From Podocnemis expansa (Eukaryota; Chordata; Testudines; Podocnemididae), in the NCBI GenBank assembly GCA_007922195.1, contig ML681992.1, positions 40,132,539 to 40,196,538 on the forward strand: a stretch of DNA of 64,000 nt, given 5' to 3'. Positions 42,297 to 53,343 of this stretch are shown piece by piece. The translations under genes were made by a program, and so were the position numbers. The first letter of the stretch is position 1. Each line of letters begins with the position of its first letter. The notes beneath the pieces are model-generated. The model did not search any database, was not told the origin of the DNA, and saw only the letters and a program-made list of their open reading frames with translations.

Positions 42297-42420
42297 AAAC
42301 AACGTGAGTCCTGCAGCACTTTATAGACTAACAGATTTCTTCAGGCATGAGCTTTTGAGGGCTCCAACCCCCCACTTCGTGAGATGCATGAAGTGGAAAC
42401 TACAGTGGAGAGGTATATAT
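42297..42420 (-). mobile_element. PLE 3' end, second subfamily
   Basis: The + strand shows AGACTAACAGATTTCTTCAG, then GCATGAGCTTTTGAGGGCTC and CCCACTTCGTGAGATGCATG. On the - strand this is the PLE tail with a degenerate hammerhead-like core: CTCACGA, a GTGGGG/CCCTC stem, then AAAAGCTCATGCC. It is the same subfamily as 53344-53435. Confidence 0.6.
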
Positions 42421-42584
42421 ACACATTCCAGCATGGAGAAGGGGAAGGGTTAAGAAAGTCAGTTCAGAGAGCAGAAGGGGCCCATTCACACCAGTTGATC
42501 AAAGGGAGAGAATGTATAAATAGCTAGATCACTTTTTGTAATGTGTTAGCCATTGCAAGCTTTGTTTAGTTTGAACTAAAAAAT

Positions 42585-42692
42585 TTTTTGGTTTGAACTA
42601 GGCAAAGCCTAGTGTGGATGTGGACAGGGATCAAATTAGTCCGGATTAAGCCTCCTTAATCCGGACTAATTTGCTTGTGTAGACATAGCCAA
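42585..42692. mobile_element. Palindromic MITE
   Basis: A perfect 19-bp inverted repeat, CAAATTAGTCCGGATTAAG (42632-42650) and its reverse complement (42654-42672), is separated by only 3 bp. It lies inside a larger inverted arrangement ending TGTGTAGACATAGCC. This is the typical end of the GGCTATGTCTACAC MITEs that also appear near 44566, 50803 and 54861. Confidence 0.65.
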
Positions 42693-43029
42693 AGAGTTCA
42701 CTTTTGCTTCATCTTTTTTGTAATTGCAAATAAGATTTAATAAACTGTAATATTAGTAAGATGTTTAAGCATTTGTCATCTTGTATACACACATATACTG
42801 GATAATTAGTTTTCAGATCAATAGTCTAGATGAAAGCAGAGGCTGTCATGTTTCTTTTGTACATAATAGGCCTTCAATCCTGACAAGGGCTGTGGATTGG
42901 AGGAGTTAAATGCAAGACTAGATTTAGAGTAGAGAAATGTTGATTGAGCACATGCTTTGGAATTTCAGAATTAATGCAAGCAAGTTCAGCTTTGAAAACT
43001 CTTAACTCTTTTCTCCTTCCCTGCCCTAG

Positions 43030-43105
43030 AAGATAATGAAGCGTCTCATTAAAAGATACGTACTGAAAGCTCAGATGGACAAAGAAAATGATGAAGTCAA
43101 TGAAG
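43030..43105 (+). CDS. TRPC6: TRPC6 exon 12 (rib helix)
   Basis: The 76-bp exon starts in phase 0 after GCCCTAG and ends one base into Gly (G|GTGAGT). It encodes [20 protein letters not shown] and DEVNE. This basic helix is the start of the calmodulin/IP3-receptor binding region described for TRPC channels, and in cryo-EM structures it forms the horizontal rib helix. It is identical to human at most positions. A PLE (43380-45170) begins about 275 bp downstream. Confidence 0.95.
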
Positions 43106-43379
43106 GTGAGTGTAACATATTGTTCATGTCACAATTCAATTTTAATCTAGAATAAAAAGAACCAACTTAAAAAAAGTTAAGTTAACTTGTTGGAAGAGTA
43201 TTTCCAAATCTTTGGGACAATCACGTCTCAAAGTCTCTAGATACATAGCAAAACAAAAATATGTCAGAACTAATAATACATTATTATATAATAAAGTATA
43301 GCGTTAACGTGAGAGACCAAAGTTAAAGGAAAAAAAAAGAGGTTTCTTGGATCTCTGCTTTCCACAACAGAGATTGACT

Positions 43380-45170
43380 GCCTAGCTATAACATAGATAA
43401 AGGTAATAGATAAGCTGATAGCTTTTATTGGACCAACTTCTGTTGGTAAAAGGGACAAGCTTGCGAGTTTCACAGAATATGTAAGCTTGCTACAAAGTGA
43501 GACGGATTAAATATAAGGGGTTCACCTATACTAGAGGAGACTATTTAAAATAGAGTGGGCAATTAAATGTTGGCAGGCAGGAGGGTGAGTTACAAGTTGT
43601 TGTAATGAGTCATAAAACTAGTATGTGTGTTATATTCATGGTTTTTAGTGTCCAAGAGAGTTATAAATTTAAGTTCTCAGTTTGTCTTTTGAAGGTGTTG
43701 TAAAAGTTTCCTTTGAGATAAGGACTGAGAGTTCAGCTATTGAGTGACTGTTTTGTGTAAAGTGATAGGGTATTTTTGTCTTTTATCATTTTTTAATGTG
43801 AGGTCATTTGAGAGCATAGTGATTGTTCTGTTTTATCCACGTAGTTGTGTTGGGGCATTTGATGCACTGGTTGAGTTAAATTGCACATTGTTATGAGTAT
43901 GTGTAGCACCCATGGATTTTGAAAGTTGTATTGGTGGCAGGGGGTTGATTATCATAGCCATGGAGATATGACTCCAGGTTTTACATCTGTTGTTCCAGCA
44001 CGATATGGTGCCATTTTGAGTTAGTGTGCCCTGGACTGTAGAGAGTTTGCTTCTGGTGATAATCTTTGTAAGGTTGCAGGGCTTGTTTGAAGACCAGAAG
44101 AGAGTGTTCATGAAAGAGTTCTTTCAGAGTTTTGTCCCGATCAAGTATGGATTGTAATTGTTTTATGATACCCCATGTGGGCTGTAGTGTGGGCTGACAA
44201 ATAGAGGTGAAAACTTGGGGTATGTTGTCAGTGAGTTTTTTTCCTGTATTGAAGCAGATTTTCTGGAATATTTGGGTGACCAGTTCCATCAGGCAATGTA
44301 TTTCTCTAGTGGAGGGTCCTTATTTAGTGAATGTAGTGTTAAGTGTGTTTAAATATTAAACCAGTCTTTCTCTTCTGGGAAAATTCTGTGGTATCTGAAT
44401 ACCTGGCTATAGATAACAAGTTTCTTGGTGTGCCTCTATTTGTTGTTGGGTCTGTGGAGAAAAGTGTAGCAATCCATGGTTTTTTTCCCATTGTTAAGTG
44501 AGTGATCAACAGTTTTGATGGAAAGGTGGTGACTGTTGAAGTGGTGGTGGAAATCTATCAGGGTATGTCTAAACTGAAGAGTCAGTTAAGTCAACTTAAC
44601 TAGGTCGACTTAAGTCAACTTAAAGTCGACCTTGTTAAGTCAACTTAGAATGTCCACACTGAAAACTCCTGTTGACTGCCTTTGTCCATACTGGCAAGTG
44701 CTAGGTCGACCTTTCCTGGCGGCCAGGAACTCTAGGAGGAGTCCTGGTGGCCAGTTAAGGTGATCCATGAAGAAGCTGGAGTATTTGGGAGCCATCCTAG
44801 TACCCATGGCTGTTTCTACAGTTTTACAAACTGTTGTTAAATGTAAAGTTGTTGTGGGTGATGATGGAATGGATGAGTCTGGTGACATGTTTAAGGTGGA
44901 TTTCTGAGCATTGTTCATTACCTGCTACATATTTGAGGCAGGCAGTGATGCTATCATGGTGAGGTATATTGGCGTACACGTAGTTGATGTCCATGGTATC
45001 AGAGATGGTATTGTGAGGGAGGATGTCAATGATATGGAGTTTCAGGAGGAAGACAGTAGTGCCTTGAAGGATACTAGCCAGTTGTGTGATGAGTGGTTTC
45101 TGAATGGTTTCTATGAGCCATGATATTTCTTTCATGAGAATACTGGGTTTTTTGTGTAAAGTGTTCACAA
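43380..45170 (-). pseudogene. Penelope-like element: RT plus GIY-YIG remnants
   Basis: Read on the - strand, successive frames give the PLE order. First KEISWLIETIQKPLITQLAS and TMDINYVYANIPHHDSITAC (RT motifs, 45168-44824). Then VETAMGTRMAPKYSSFFMDH (44750-44820), then after a MITE DFHHHFNSHHLSIKT near 44530. Then DRDKTLKELFHEHSLLVFKQ (44289-43981), the linker to the GIY-YIG nuclease, which starts near NRCKTWSHIS (44000). The last part, GNFYNTFKRQTEN, is close to the 3' end. Frames are broken by stops and slips. The YxDD catalytic segment expected between GTRMAP and FHHHF is not found. The 3' tail ends at about 43380-43500 (GGACCAACTTCTGTTGG, antisense). Confidence 0.8.
44566..44755. mobile_element. 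MITE inserted into the PLE reverse transcriptase
   Basis: It starts GGGTATGTCTAAACTGAAGA and contains TTAAGTCAACTTAA and TTAAGTCGAC repeats arranged as a palindrome, then a second GTCCACACTG / GTCCATACTGGCAAG part. It separates two RT motifs of the antisense PLE. The right boundary is uncertain. Confidence 0.5.
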
Positions 45171-46888
45171 ATAGGTGAACACTTTACAGAAAACATATAC
45201 AAAACATGACACATTACATACAGACAAACACACACACAAAATATAACAATGGTTATAACATATCAAGAACATTGCCACTTTTTCTAGTAGCTACACGTTC
45301 CCCATACCAAATAATTGTTTAATATACTCATGGAGCAGACGACATTTTCAGTCTGAGACTGTCTTGTGGATACCTTCTCCTGGCATTCTTCATGGTGTGA
45401 ACTATGTGGTGTACACTTGTGACAATGCCAGCAATCACTTTTAGAGAAAAAAAAACCAATACTGGGAAAGTATTTAATAGATTTTATTTCTTCTGGTATG
45501 ATTTAATGTGTCCAGCCAGCTCTCTACCTACCACTAGCAAGTATGTTCCACAAACCACCACACAGAACTGCTGTCCTCCCTTTCTCCCTTCTCATTGACA
45601 TTCATTTGCTTTGCAGTTCTGTGTGGAGTGTTTCTTCTGCCTGCCTCGTAGCCTGACCAATTGAGTATCTGGTTTATTTGCTCACGAAGCCCTGCTGTGT
45701 TTTTTTTTTTCTCGTTGACTCTCTGTTCCAGGCAGGTAGCTGAAAAGTTAAAGTAGATCTCTGCCCTTATAGTTAAATCAGCAGATAATGTAGATTACTT
45801 CAAGTGAAGAAGCTTAGCTATATTCTAGCTCCTCAAGAGGCCGTGTCTATTTGCCAGAATCATGGAAGTGAATATTAGGTTGTCACCTGCTCAAGTGCAT
45901 CACAAAGGAAAGGAAGAAAAGGCTGGTTATCACTGCATCTTTTGGGGATCTACACTGAAAACTCTGCAGGCTTGTTACCCACAAATTTTTAAACTACTGA
46001 TATAGTAATGGAATTCCAGAGTATTGTGTTAGTTCTGAGTCAGGAGTCTCATTCTTTAGACAGAAAGCATCTGTCTTCTAATTAACACTGTTCATTTTCT
46101 TATGCACCAGCCTGGTTCAAAGCTGCTCTTAGTGTTAAATCAAACAGGTAATATCAATAATTATGTGCATTACTTAATGTGTTTTGTTTTTAAAAAAATC
46201 TTTATTCCCAACTGAGGTGAAATCTGACAACTGTGCCATCCTTCCCCACAAAAGAACAGCCCTTCCCAATGAATTGCCTCTGGTGAGAGGAAAAACTCCA
46301 AAGGCTTTCCTTGTGTAATTTCCCCCAAAATTGTTCTGAGAATTTGCCTTCCCTCAAAGGATCCTGCAGAAAAAGCTGTTATTCTGCTCACAAACTGAGT
46401 AGAATCAAAGGAATCTAGGGATGAAAAAGGTGTCAGATGCCTCTGTTATCCCGGATACCACTCCCTGTTTCCTGGAAGCTGGCTTTGGCATTCCTAGCAT
46501 CACCCCAACATGCTCCTTGGACACTGCTACCCTCAGAGCCTTCATTTAAGGCTGATTCCTGTACAAGTACATGGAAGCAAAATTCATATACATGGAGCAG
46601 GTCTATTCTCTGGGGATATGATATGACCCCTGCAACTCCATTATGCTTTATCTCAGACACCTTGATTCCCTATCCCATCTATTCATGTGGCTCCTAATGC
46701 CAAAGAGAGCCCTCTCTAAAGACTCAGGAAAAGGCAGAGGGTCATGAAGGAAGTTGAATCTCCCACTCTTTTTGAGTAGGCAGAGAAAACTCATCCAGAG
46801 GGTGGACTGGTGCTAAATTACCATTATCATAACAAACTTGGTTATACCCTTTTTCTTTTGCTTCTTAACTTTTAATCCTCTCTTTCAG

Positions 46889-47040
46889 GGGAGTTGAAGG
46901 AAATTAAACAGGACATCTCAAGTCTCCGTTATGAACTTCTTGAGGAAAAATCTCAGAACACAGAAGACCTGGCAGAACTCATTAGAAAGCTCGCGGGAAA
47001 ACTTTCAACAGAGTCCAGGGAGGAAGAAAGCAGGAGTTAA
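46889..47040 (+). CDS. TRPC6: TRPC6 exon 13 (C-terminal coiled coil, stop codon)
   Basis: The exon starts after TCTTTCAG, completes Gly and runs to TAA at 47038-47040. It encodes [38 protein letters not shown] and [22 protein letters not shown] contains the Arg and Glu positions mutated in human focal segmental glomerulosclerosis (R895, E897). Both are conserved here. The heptad pattern is the vertical C-terminal coiled coil that assembles the tetramer. The total coding length in the window is 1,425 nt (474 codons plus stop). That agrees with human exons 5-13 minus exon 10 and minus one residue in the first extracellular loop. Confidence 0.97.
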
Positions 47041-48075
47041 TCTAAACATTTAAATAATGGAACATAAATTCAACAATCAACTTCAAGCCATATTTATTCT
47101 CCCTTAACATTTCAAATTAAGTTCACATTTTTATAGCAGAAGAAATGAAATTATTCAGTTCTTTAATGAAAAACTGCAGTCAACTAACCCCCTTATATCT
47201 GTGATTAACAAGTGTCATTTGAGAAAAGTTATGTATTTATTTTAGCGCCCTCAGGAAAAAATTCATTTCAGACTGTTCAGTGTGCAGTTTGCCTCATTCC
47301 AAATATATAAGTTAAGGCTTGAGAAGATCATTCACAAACAATTAAAACTTTTGGTTCTATAAATCTAAACTCCTCATATCTTAACCACTTATTCTGTTTT
47401 TTTGTAACCTTCCTTTTATGAATACACATTAGTATAATTGAGCAAAATGGAAGAGAAAAAGAGCGTGTAAGGCGTGGTCTAAAACTGTCCCAGATGAAAA
47501 TCCGTGTATTTTTCAAAAGAATACATTCTCAAGTGGGAAAAAAGCCTTTCTGCTCAATTTCCAGTTAAAATTCAAAGCCGTAAAAGTAATTCATTTTGAA
47601 TATGTTTCCTTGTGCAGTTTGTCATGACATTATGTTAGCTGCTTTCATAGCACTCGTCCCACTATCTTTTCAACAAATCAGTCTTAAACCATCCTGCCAG
47701 GAAGTTGTGTTCCATTGGGAGTCACTGCACTGAGAAAAGTATACTTTTTCATAAAGATTTATTGAAAAGCTATTGTTGAGGCCAGAAACAAAGCCCTCAG
47801 TCTAAATCTACCTGTATCTTGGGGAAGTTCTGATATGTCTCCAACTTCTGAGCTTTCCCGATTTCTATAATGTCTCAAGTCACACCATTAGCTCTGAACA
47901 CGCCAGAACATTTGAGGAGTTTGAATCTGGATCATGTTGTTTGCTATAACTTCCATCTAGGAAAGACAAACCCAAACTCCAGATACTAACTTGTCTAAGT
48001 TCTGGAAAGCTTTTGCACCTGTCCTGGATATGAACATTTTGAAACAATAAACAAATTGTTTAAATAAGAAGGTTT
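47041..48075 (+). other. TRPC6: TRPC6 3'UTR (proposed)
   Basis: This is the non-coding stretch after the stop, with no repeat that I recognise. It has AT-rich composition and several short open frames without meaning. The first canonical AATAAA I find is at 48046, followed by a GT-rich stretch (TTTTATGTGGG, about 48073-48083). That gives a 3'UTR of about 1 kb. Confidence 0.6.
48046..48051 (+). promoter_or_regulatory. TRPC6: Candidate TRPC6 polyadenylation signal
   Basis: A canonical AATAAA hexamer lies within GAAACAATAAACAAATTG, 1,006 bp after the stop codon, with a G/T-rich stretch downstream. Another AATAAA at about 48604 could serve a longer isoform. Confidence 0.55.
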
Positions 48076-48819
48076 TATGTGGGCCCATTTCTAACAAAAG
48101 AAATATTTTGACAGTAATCAGTTTTAAATTAAATGCTGTAGACCATGTTTTTTGAAGAAAGTATCAGAACCTAAACATTCCCATCTCTCCCACTTATATT
48201 AGAGGTTTACATCTCTCATTGCCAAGGAAATTTGTTGCAGGTTATAATTTTTAGTTTCTAGCTGAGTGGGCTAAAATTAATTTTGTTAGTCAAATCATAA
48301 TTATTTTTGAAGGGAGATAAACTATAAGTATCCAGGGGCAGAGCTTCTGTCTTTTCTGGAGTGTAATCCAAGTTGTTCTTCAGGCCAGCATTCCTAGAGA
48401 ACGTCCACTTTGATCTGTCAAAGTTCTATGATTCTGTGAAACTTATTAGCCTTACCAGCTCAGCTAGTAATAGAGAATGTAGTACAGATGATGTACTGCA
48501 GGCCTCAGGCTCAATGAACTCAGGGTTTAGAAATTTTAAAGGGCCTCTCTCAGGGAGGAGAAGGAAAATGAGGTTTTCAGAGGTGCCAGAGCTCTGTAAT
48601 TGTAATAAAATATGTGACTACAATGGCTATGAAAAAGCTGTGGCCATGTAGTAAAAGCTATGGGACACACAATGGCCAACCTCAACCTTAATCACCTGCC
48701 TTAGATAATTAAAAAGCATTATCTCATTATTTGCATATTCCCTATATTTGTCTCAGGGTTGTGGTGTTTTTGTTTTGGTTTGGTTTTTGGTTTTTGGGCC
48801 TAGTTTTTACATTGACCAA

Positions 48820-49053
48820 TGAACCTAAGGCAGTCAAGGATTTAACTCCCATTGGAAGTCAATGGGAATTGGACACCTAATTCCTTCATGCCCTTTGAAA
48901 GTCACAGCCTGTACTGTTAGGGCAAAACTAGAATTTGATTTTGGGTGTCCAACTTGAAACACTTTGGTCCTGATTTTCAGAGATGATGAGCACTTCCCAA
49001 TCGAGTGGGAGGTCAAAGTGCTCAACTTCTCTGAAAATCAGGCCTAAATTGTC
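48820..49053. mobile_element. Palindromic MITE pair
   Basis: Two inverted structures are adjacent. AACTCCCATTGGAAGTCAAT...GAATTGGACACCTAA lies at 48844-48890. TCCTGATTTTCAGAGATGAT (48966-48985) is inverted against TCTCTGAAAATCAGGCC (49028-49044). The second is the end of a MITE that is frequent in sauropsid genomes (CTGATTTTCAGA...TCTGAAAATCAG). Confidence 0.6.
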
Positions 49054-50802
49054 CCAAGCATGTCCCCAACATCCCAAACTCCTTTGAAAATTTGGCCGCT
49101 AAAACTTCTAGGTAACAATTGCTAGAGAATTCTCCCTTCAAAAAATTCTTCATGTTCTAATTTACAGTTTGGATCTATAATCTCTAATGTTCAATTGCAG
49201 TTAAACTTTGGAATTGCTAAACCTAATGGGATGCAAATGTTTTGTAGGAGATAAAAAGAGCAAGGTTAGTAGGTACTATTGAAGTGAATATTTTTACTGC
49301 AGAGGTTAAATGGACACTGTGAATATGTTTAAGCCCAAATTTTGACTTTCCTTAAAGCTGAAAGACTGTAATGTACATAGTGTATTTCATGAAGATATGC
49401 ATATGGATTTTTTATTCAATGAGGATATTTTATATGTGGTTATTAATTATGAAAGAATTTGTTAAATATATAGAAGAATGCAAAATATAGTCTAACAGAT
49501 AATGTAGTAGTTCAAAAAAACACCTTACCAAACACATTATGAAAAAAATTAAAATGTACTGGATTCAAAATGTGGTCCTGATGTGTTGTCTGAACATGTT
49601 GATCACTTAACTACTTTCACTTTAAAGTCAATGATAAGAAAAATGTGGTTGAAGGCTGTAATTTTACTAGCAAACAATCACCTATTGTTACTCTGAAAAC
49701 AGAATTTAAATATCTGCCAAAGTTTCTCCGTCAATATCTCACCTATTATACCAGTCTGTTCTTCTGAGATATGTGCCACCCAAGTGACTAAGGAATATCA
49801 TAGAGGACTCGGATGCAGCCTTCCAATAAATGACTGATACAAGCAGTGTTCTTTAGAAACAAAGCACTCTTTACTGGTATAAACACAAATCCCTAACACA
49901 TCAGCACTCTTTACTGGTGCTGTAAAATACAAATCCTTTATGAGCTAAAGAGCACCCCAAACCACATTGCCTTACTATTTGGAGTGACCCCAAGTGGCTG
50001 TGCCCTTTCTCAGGTGATCAGGAGCTACTGGTAATGATTCTTAGATGTTCTCACTCTGGATTCTCTTGCTCTTGATCTTTTATCTCTTACTGGACTAAAC
50101 AAATGACCTGCACAGGCAAAGGAAATGAATTTGCCTTACATATGTTGCTGACAGAGTTTATTGACACTTGTTTTGCTTACCTTTGCTAATATTTTCCTGT
50201 GAGAGCTCTGAAGAGAGCGCATTGCAGCATTCTTGCTAATTCACTCAGCTATTACCTTATTACTTATCATATTGCAATGTCACTTTTAACATATCCAGTT
50301 TCATGATCAATATCTGCCTCACCACTCCTTGTCTTTACCAATTTTGTGCTATGGAGTCAACTTACTTTCAACTAATGATGTTATATTACCTTAGTGATGT
50401 ACTTGCCTAACACAAAATGGAAGGAAACAAAATGTCACTCAGGTTCTCCAGTAACACTATAAAAGTGATTGTAGTTAGTTCTATCATACATGTCAAAAAG
50501 TGTTTCTTTTGATCAGTTTTTAATTGCCTACCTTTTTCTTTCATTGCATATTCCCTTTTACTGTGTTAGGAGAAAAGGAGATAAGAGTTTCCCAGTCTTC
50601 CACCTCTATAGCATTATTTTTTATCACTTTGCTTACAATTAGTTTGGCAAAAAAGGTATACTGATAAAATAGGTTAAAATATCTTATGAATTCCAAATGA
50701 AATAAAAAGAAAAGCCATGGAGAAAAGTTCCACTAAATTTGTCACCACTCTTTTTTGCATCAGTCCATCATGCCCTGGTATGGAGGGAGGGAGGGGGGCA
50801 CT

Positions 50803-51010
50803 TACGGCATGTCCACACACACTGTTTAAATTGAAATAATGCTGGTTATTTCAATCTAAAAAATGGTAGTTCCATGCTATGTTTCCTTATATCGATACAA
50901 TAAAACCTAGTTTTATATCAATATGATGGTTAAATTGAAAGCATTATATCAATGTAACCCTGTATGGACGTGTTATCTCAGTATAACTGTTAAATGACTT
51001 AATAAAATTT
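50803..51010. mobile_element. MITE of the GGCATGTCCACAC type
   Basis: It starts GGCATGTCCACACACACTG and contains inverted AT-rich blocks (TTAAATTGAAAT / ATTGAAAG...TTATATC). It ends near TGTATGGACGTGTTATC. Ends are degenerate and no TSD was resolved. Confidence 0.4.
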
Positions 51011-51039
51011 GACCTTCTTTCTCCGAGGGTGCATGGCAC

Positions 51040-51620
51040 TCTGGAAGGAAGGGCCAGGGTTCAGAACCCTAGCTAGACAGGTGTTGGGGGGGTGGAAAGG
51101 ACCCCTGCTCCGGCTCCCCCACTACTGGCCAAGCACGGGGGGAAGAGACCCCACACACCTTGCTTCCTGAACTGTAAGCCAGGGAAGGGACCCCCAGTGC
51201 CCAGCTACCCGCACACTAGATGGGTGGTGGTGAAGGGACCCCTGGTGCCCAGCTTTCCCAGCGCTGGGAAGAGACTCCCACACCTGGCTTCCCCCTCGCT
51301 GGCCGAGCACCAGGGAGAAGAGCCCCCCATGCCCAGCTTCCAGCTCACACTCCAGGAAGCCGGGCATGGGGGTCTCTTTCCCCTGCGTTTGGCCAGTGCA
51401 GGGGAAGCCAGGCATGGGGGGCTATTCCCCCCACCACCCAGCCAGCACTGGGGGAGCCAGGCAAGGGGTCCCTTCCCCACTGTCCAACTTGCGCACTAGG
51501 AGCCAGGCACCAGGGGTCTCTTCCCCTGGCTCCCGGCTAATGCAGGGGGAGCCGGGTGCAGGGCTTCCCTTTCCCCTGCGCTTGGCTAGCAGGGGGGGAG
51601 CCGGGCACAGCAAAATTAGG
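51040..51620. repeat. GC-rich minisatellite with an orientation switch
   Basis: Units of roughly 45-65 bp repeat the theme of a CTGGCC-AGCAC core, a GGGGAAGAGACCCC palindrome, and GCCCAGCTT(C/T)CC or its complement. Up to about 51350 the units carry GCCCAGCTTCC. From about 51355 on they carry the inverse type GCCAGGCATGGGG / GGAGCCGGGC. All three frames stay open on both strands, giving many spurious ORFs (for example 51092-51499). No gene is called. Confidence 0.7.
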
Positions 51621-51799
51621 CCATTCACCTGAGATGAGGGCAACCTGTTCTAAGACTGGCTTGATTTGAAACAGGGAAATTTAATTAAGTCCAACATGAG
51701 TGTCCGGACCACCATTATTTTGGGGGAGAACTCAGTCTCTCCCATTAAAGCTGTTCCATGTTATATAAATATTTACATATTAAGTCAGAAGGAGATTGA

Positions 51800-51930
51800 T
51801 TGTCTAGCCCAATGCTTGGAGCATTCACCTGGGATATGAGCCTCAAATCAGGCATGAATCTCCAAATCAGGTAGAGCAGCAACTTGAAAACAGGTAAGTG
51901 CTCTAACCACTAGGCTTTCGTTTGTAAGAG
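51800..51930. repeat. tRNA-like SINE fragments
   Basis: GTCTAGCCCAATGCTTGGAG and CATTCACCTGGGATATGAGC are followed by an inverted AAGTGCTCTAACCACTAGGC. These are A-box-like pieces of Pol III SINEs in both orientations. They are too diverged to delimit. Confidence 0.35.
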
Positions 51931-53343
51931 ATGGGTCTATTTCTTCTTTTTCATGAGAAAGGCCTAAGCCGGCTTAGGTAACAAACTCCAGGAGAGCTGA
52001 GCAAAGCCTACCAAACTATGAAGGAAGGGGCCTAGGCCCTGTACATTTTTCTCAGCATTTCTTACTCGGCTAACTCCTGTGGCTCCCTCAATGCTCTGGT
52101 TTCTGTGAATCCAATTTTTAGGTGCCTAATGCTCCTCATACATTGTGCACGGAGCCTGGGTGCCTGATTTACAGCTATGAATTCTGCTGGGCAGCTGGGC
52201 ATCTAGTAATTAGAAATTACAATGTTCTCTTTGTAGTTCTAGCCCCATACAACAGACCATCTGTCCAAAATATATTGCAAGAGTGCAAGCCAGCCCATAC
52301 CCTGCTTTTCCTGATCATCCTAGAACAAGCCCATGTAATGCTATCCAAGGAGAGGACAGCAGTCTGATTCAGCACATCTCCCATGGAGGCTCCATTAGAA
52401 AATTGGTTCTGGAGTCCCAGCCAGCATTAAAAAATATTCTTCTCTGGCAGAACTGCTGTGATAGGCAGCTTTGAAAAATCCCCCTCAGCAGCATCTTTCC
52501 CCTGGGGGAAAGAGAGAACAAACTGTACTCCTTGAACTCAAGGAGAGTTCCTGTGGCAAGTAGCTTATTGCTGGTAAGCTAGGATCATTCATGTAAAAAA
52601 GTATGAATTAGCTATAGCAATTTGCATACTGAATTTTAGTTCGCCACAACTTAAAATATCTTCTATATTAAGCCCTCTCAACCAACATTTACATATTGAG
52701 GGAGATCCTGGCAGAACTTTAACTAGAGCAGCTGTATCATATAATTCCACTAAGTGCACATTCTTGTACCTTTATGCATTGTCCCAATTGACAGTTTAGC
52801 CAAATGAAAGTTTGCATTTACATCTCACAGATCTCCCTGAAGCTTAAAATTTGAAGATGGATGTTGTAATTAAGACATCATAGACCCCATGATGTGCCAG
52901 CATGCTGATACACAACAGAAGAGAAATCTTCTGCATGTGTAAAATTGCTCATTTTCCATTTAAATATTTAATGGCTTTTTAATTCACTAGAAAATACCCA
53001 ATTGAATACCATTTCTTGCTCATAAATGGTCCCTTTCCTGCTTAATTTTTAATTTGGCCACTGTAAAACATAACTGAGAAATTAGAAAGTTTGTCTTTTG
53101 CAAAAACACTTCCACTTACGGAGATCAGACCCAAAAGGCTGGTAGTATAAGACAAAAGCTTGAGTTGCATTTAAAAGGTACGTCAACAAAGTGCATTTAT
53201 CACTGTTGAGAAAAAAAAACACACGTCCTGATTGACACAGCTAGGGCAATTTAATCCACGGAGTAGACACAGCAACATTACAGAAGCATGCTTCTGTGAC
53301 TATTGCTAACTTTGTTCAAGGAGGTGGTATTCCTACACCAACA

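Larger units (their letters stand above)
39404..43029 (+). other. TRPC6: TRPC6 intron 11
   Basis: The intron is 3.6 kb, GTAAAA to GCCCTAG. It holds a 784-bp MITE (39843-40626), a diverged retroelement leader (40960-41790) with a hAT MITE inside it (41060-41259), a PLE tail (42297-42420) and a palindromic MITE (42585-42692). I saw nothing else. Confidence 0.9.
43106..46888 (+). other. TRPC6: TRPC6 intron 12
   Basis: The intron is 3.8 kb, GTGAGT to TTTCAG. About half of it (43380-45170) is a decayed antisense PLE interrupted by a MITE. Position 45170-46880 shows nothing recognisable apart from a small palindrome (AAAGTGTTCAC...GTGAACACTTT at 45159-45187). Confidence 0.9.
48076..51040. other. 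Intergenic DNA downstream of TRPC6
   Basis: No gene was recognised. It contains a palindromic MITE region (48820-49053) and a possible LTR-type repeat from about 49770, where TACTGGTATAAACACAAATC and TACTGGTGCTGTAAAATACA form a short diverged repeat. A MITE starts at about 50803. In human the gene on this side of TRPC6 is PGR, at a great distance, so a gene desert is expected. Confidence 0.6.

Noticed and set aside
51092..51643. Several ORFs of 73-135 codons
   Set aside because: Minisatellite with all frames open; repeated peptides simply mirror the DNA units.
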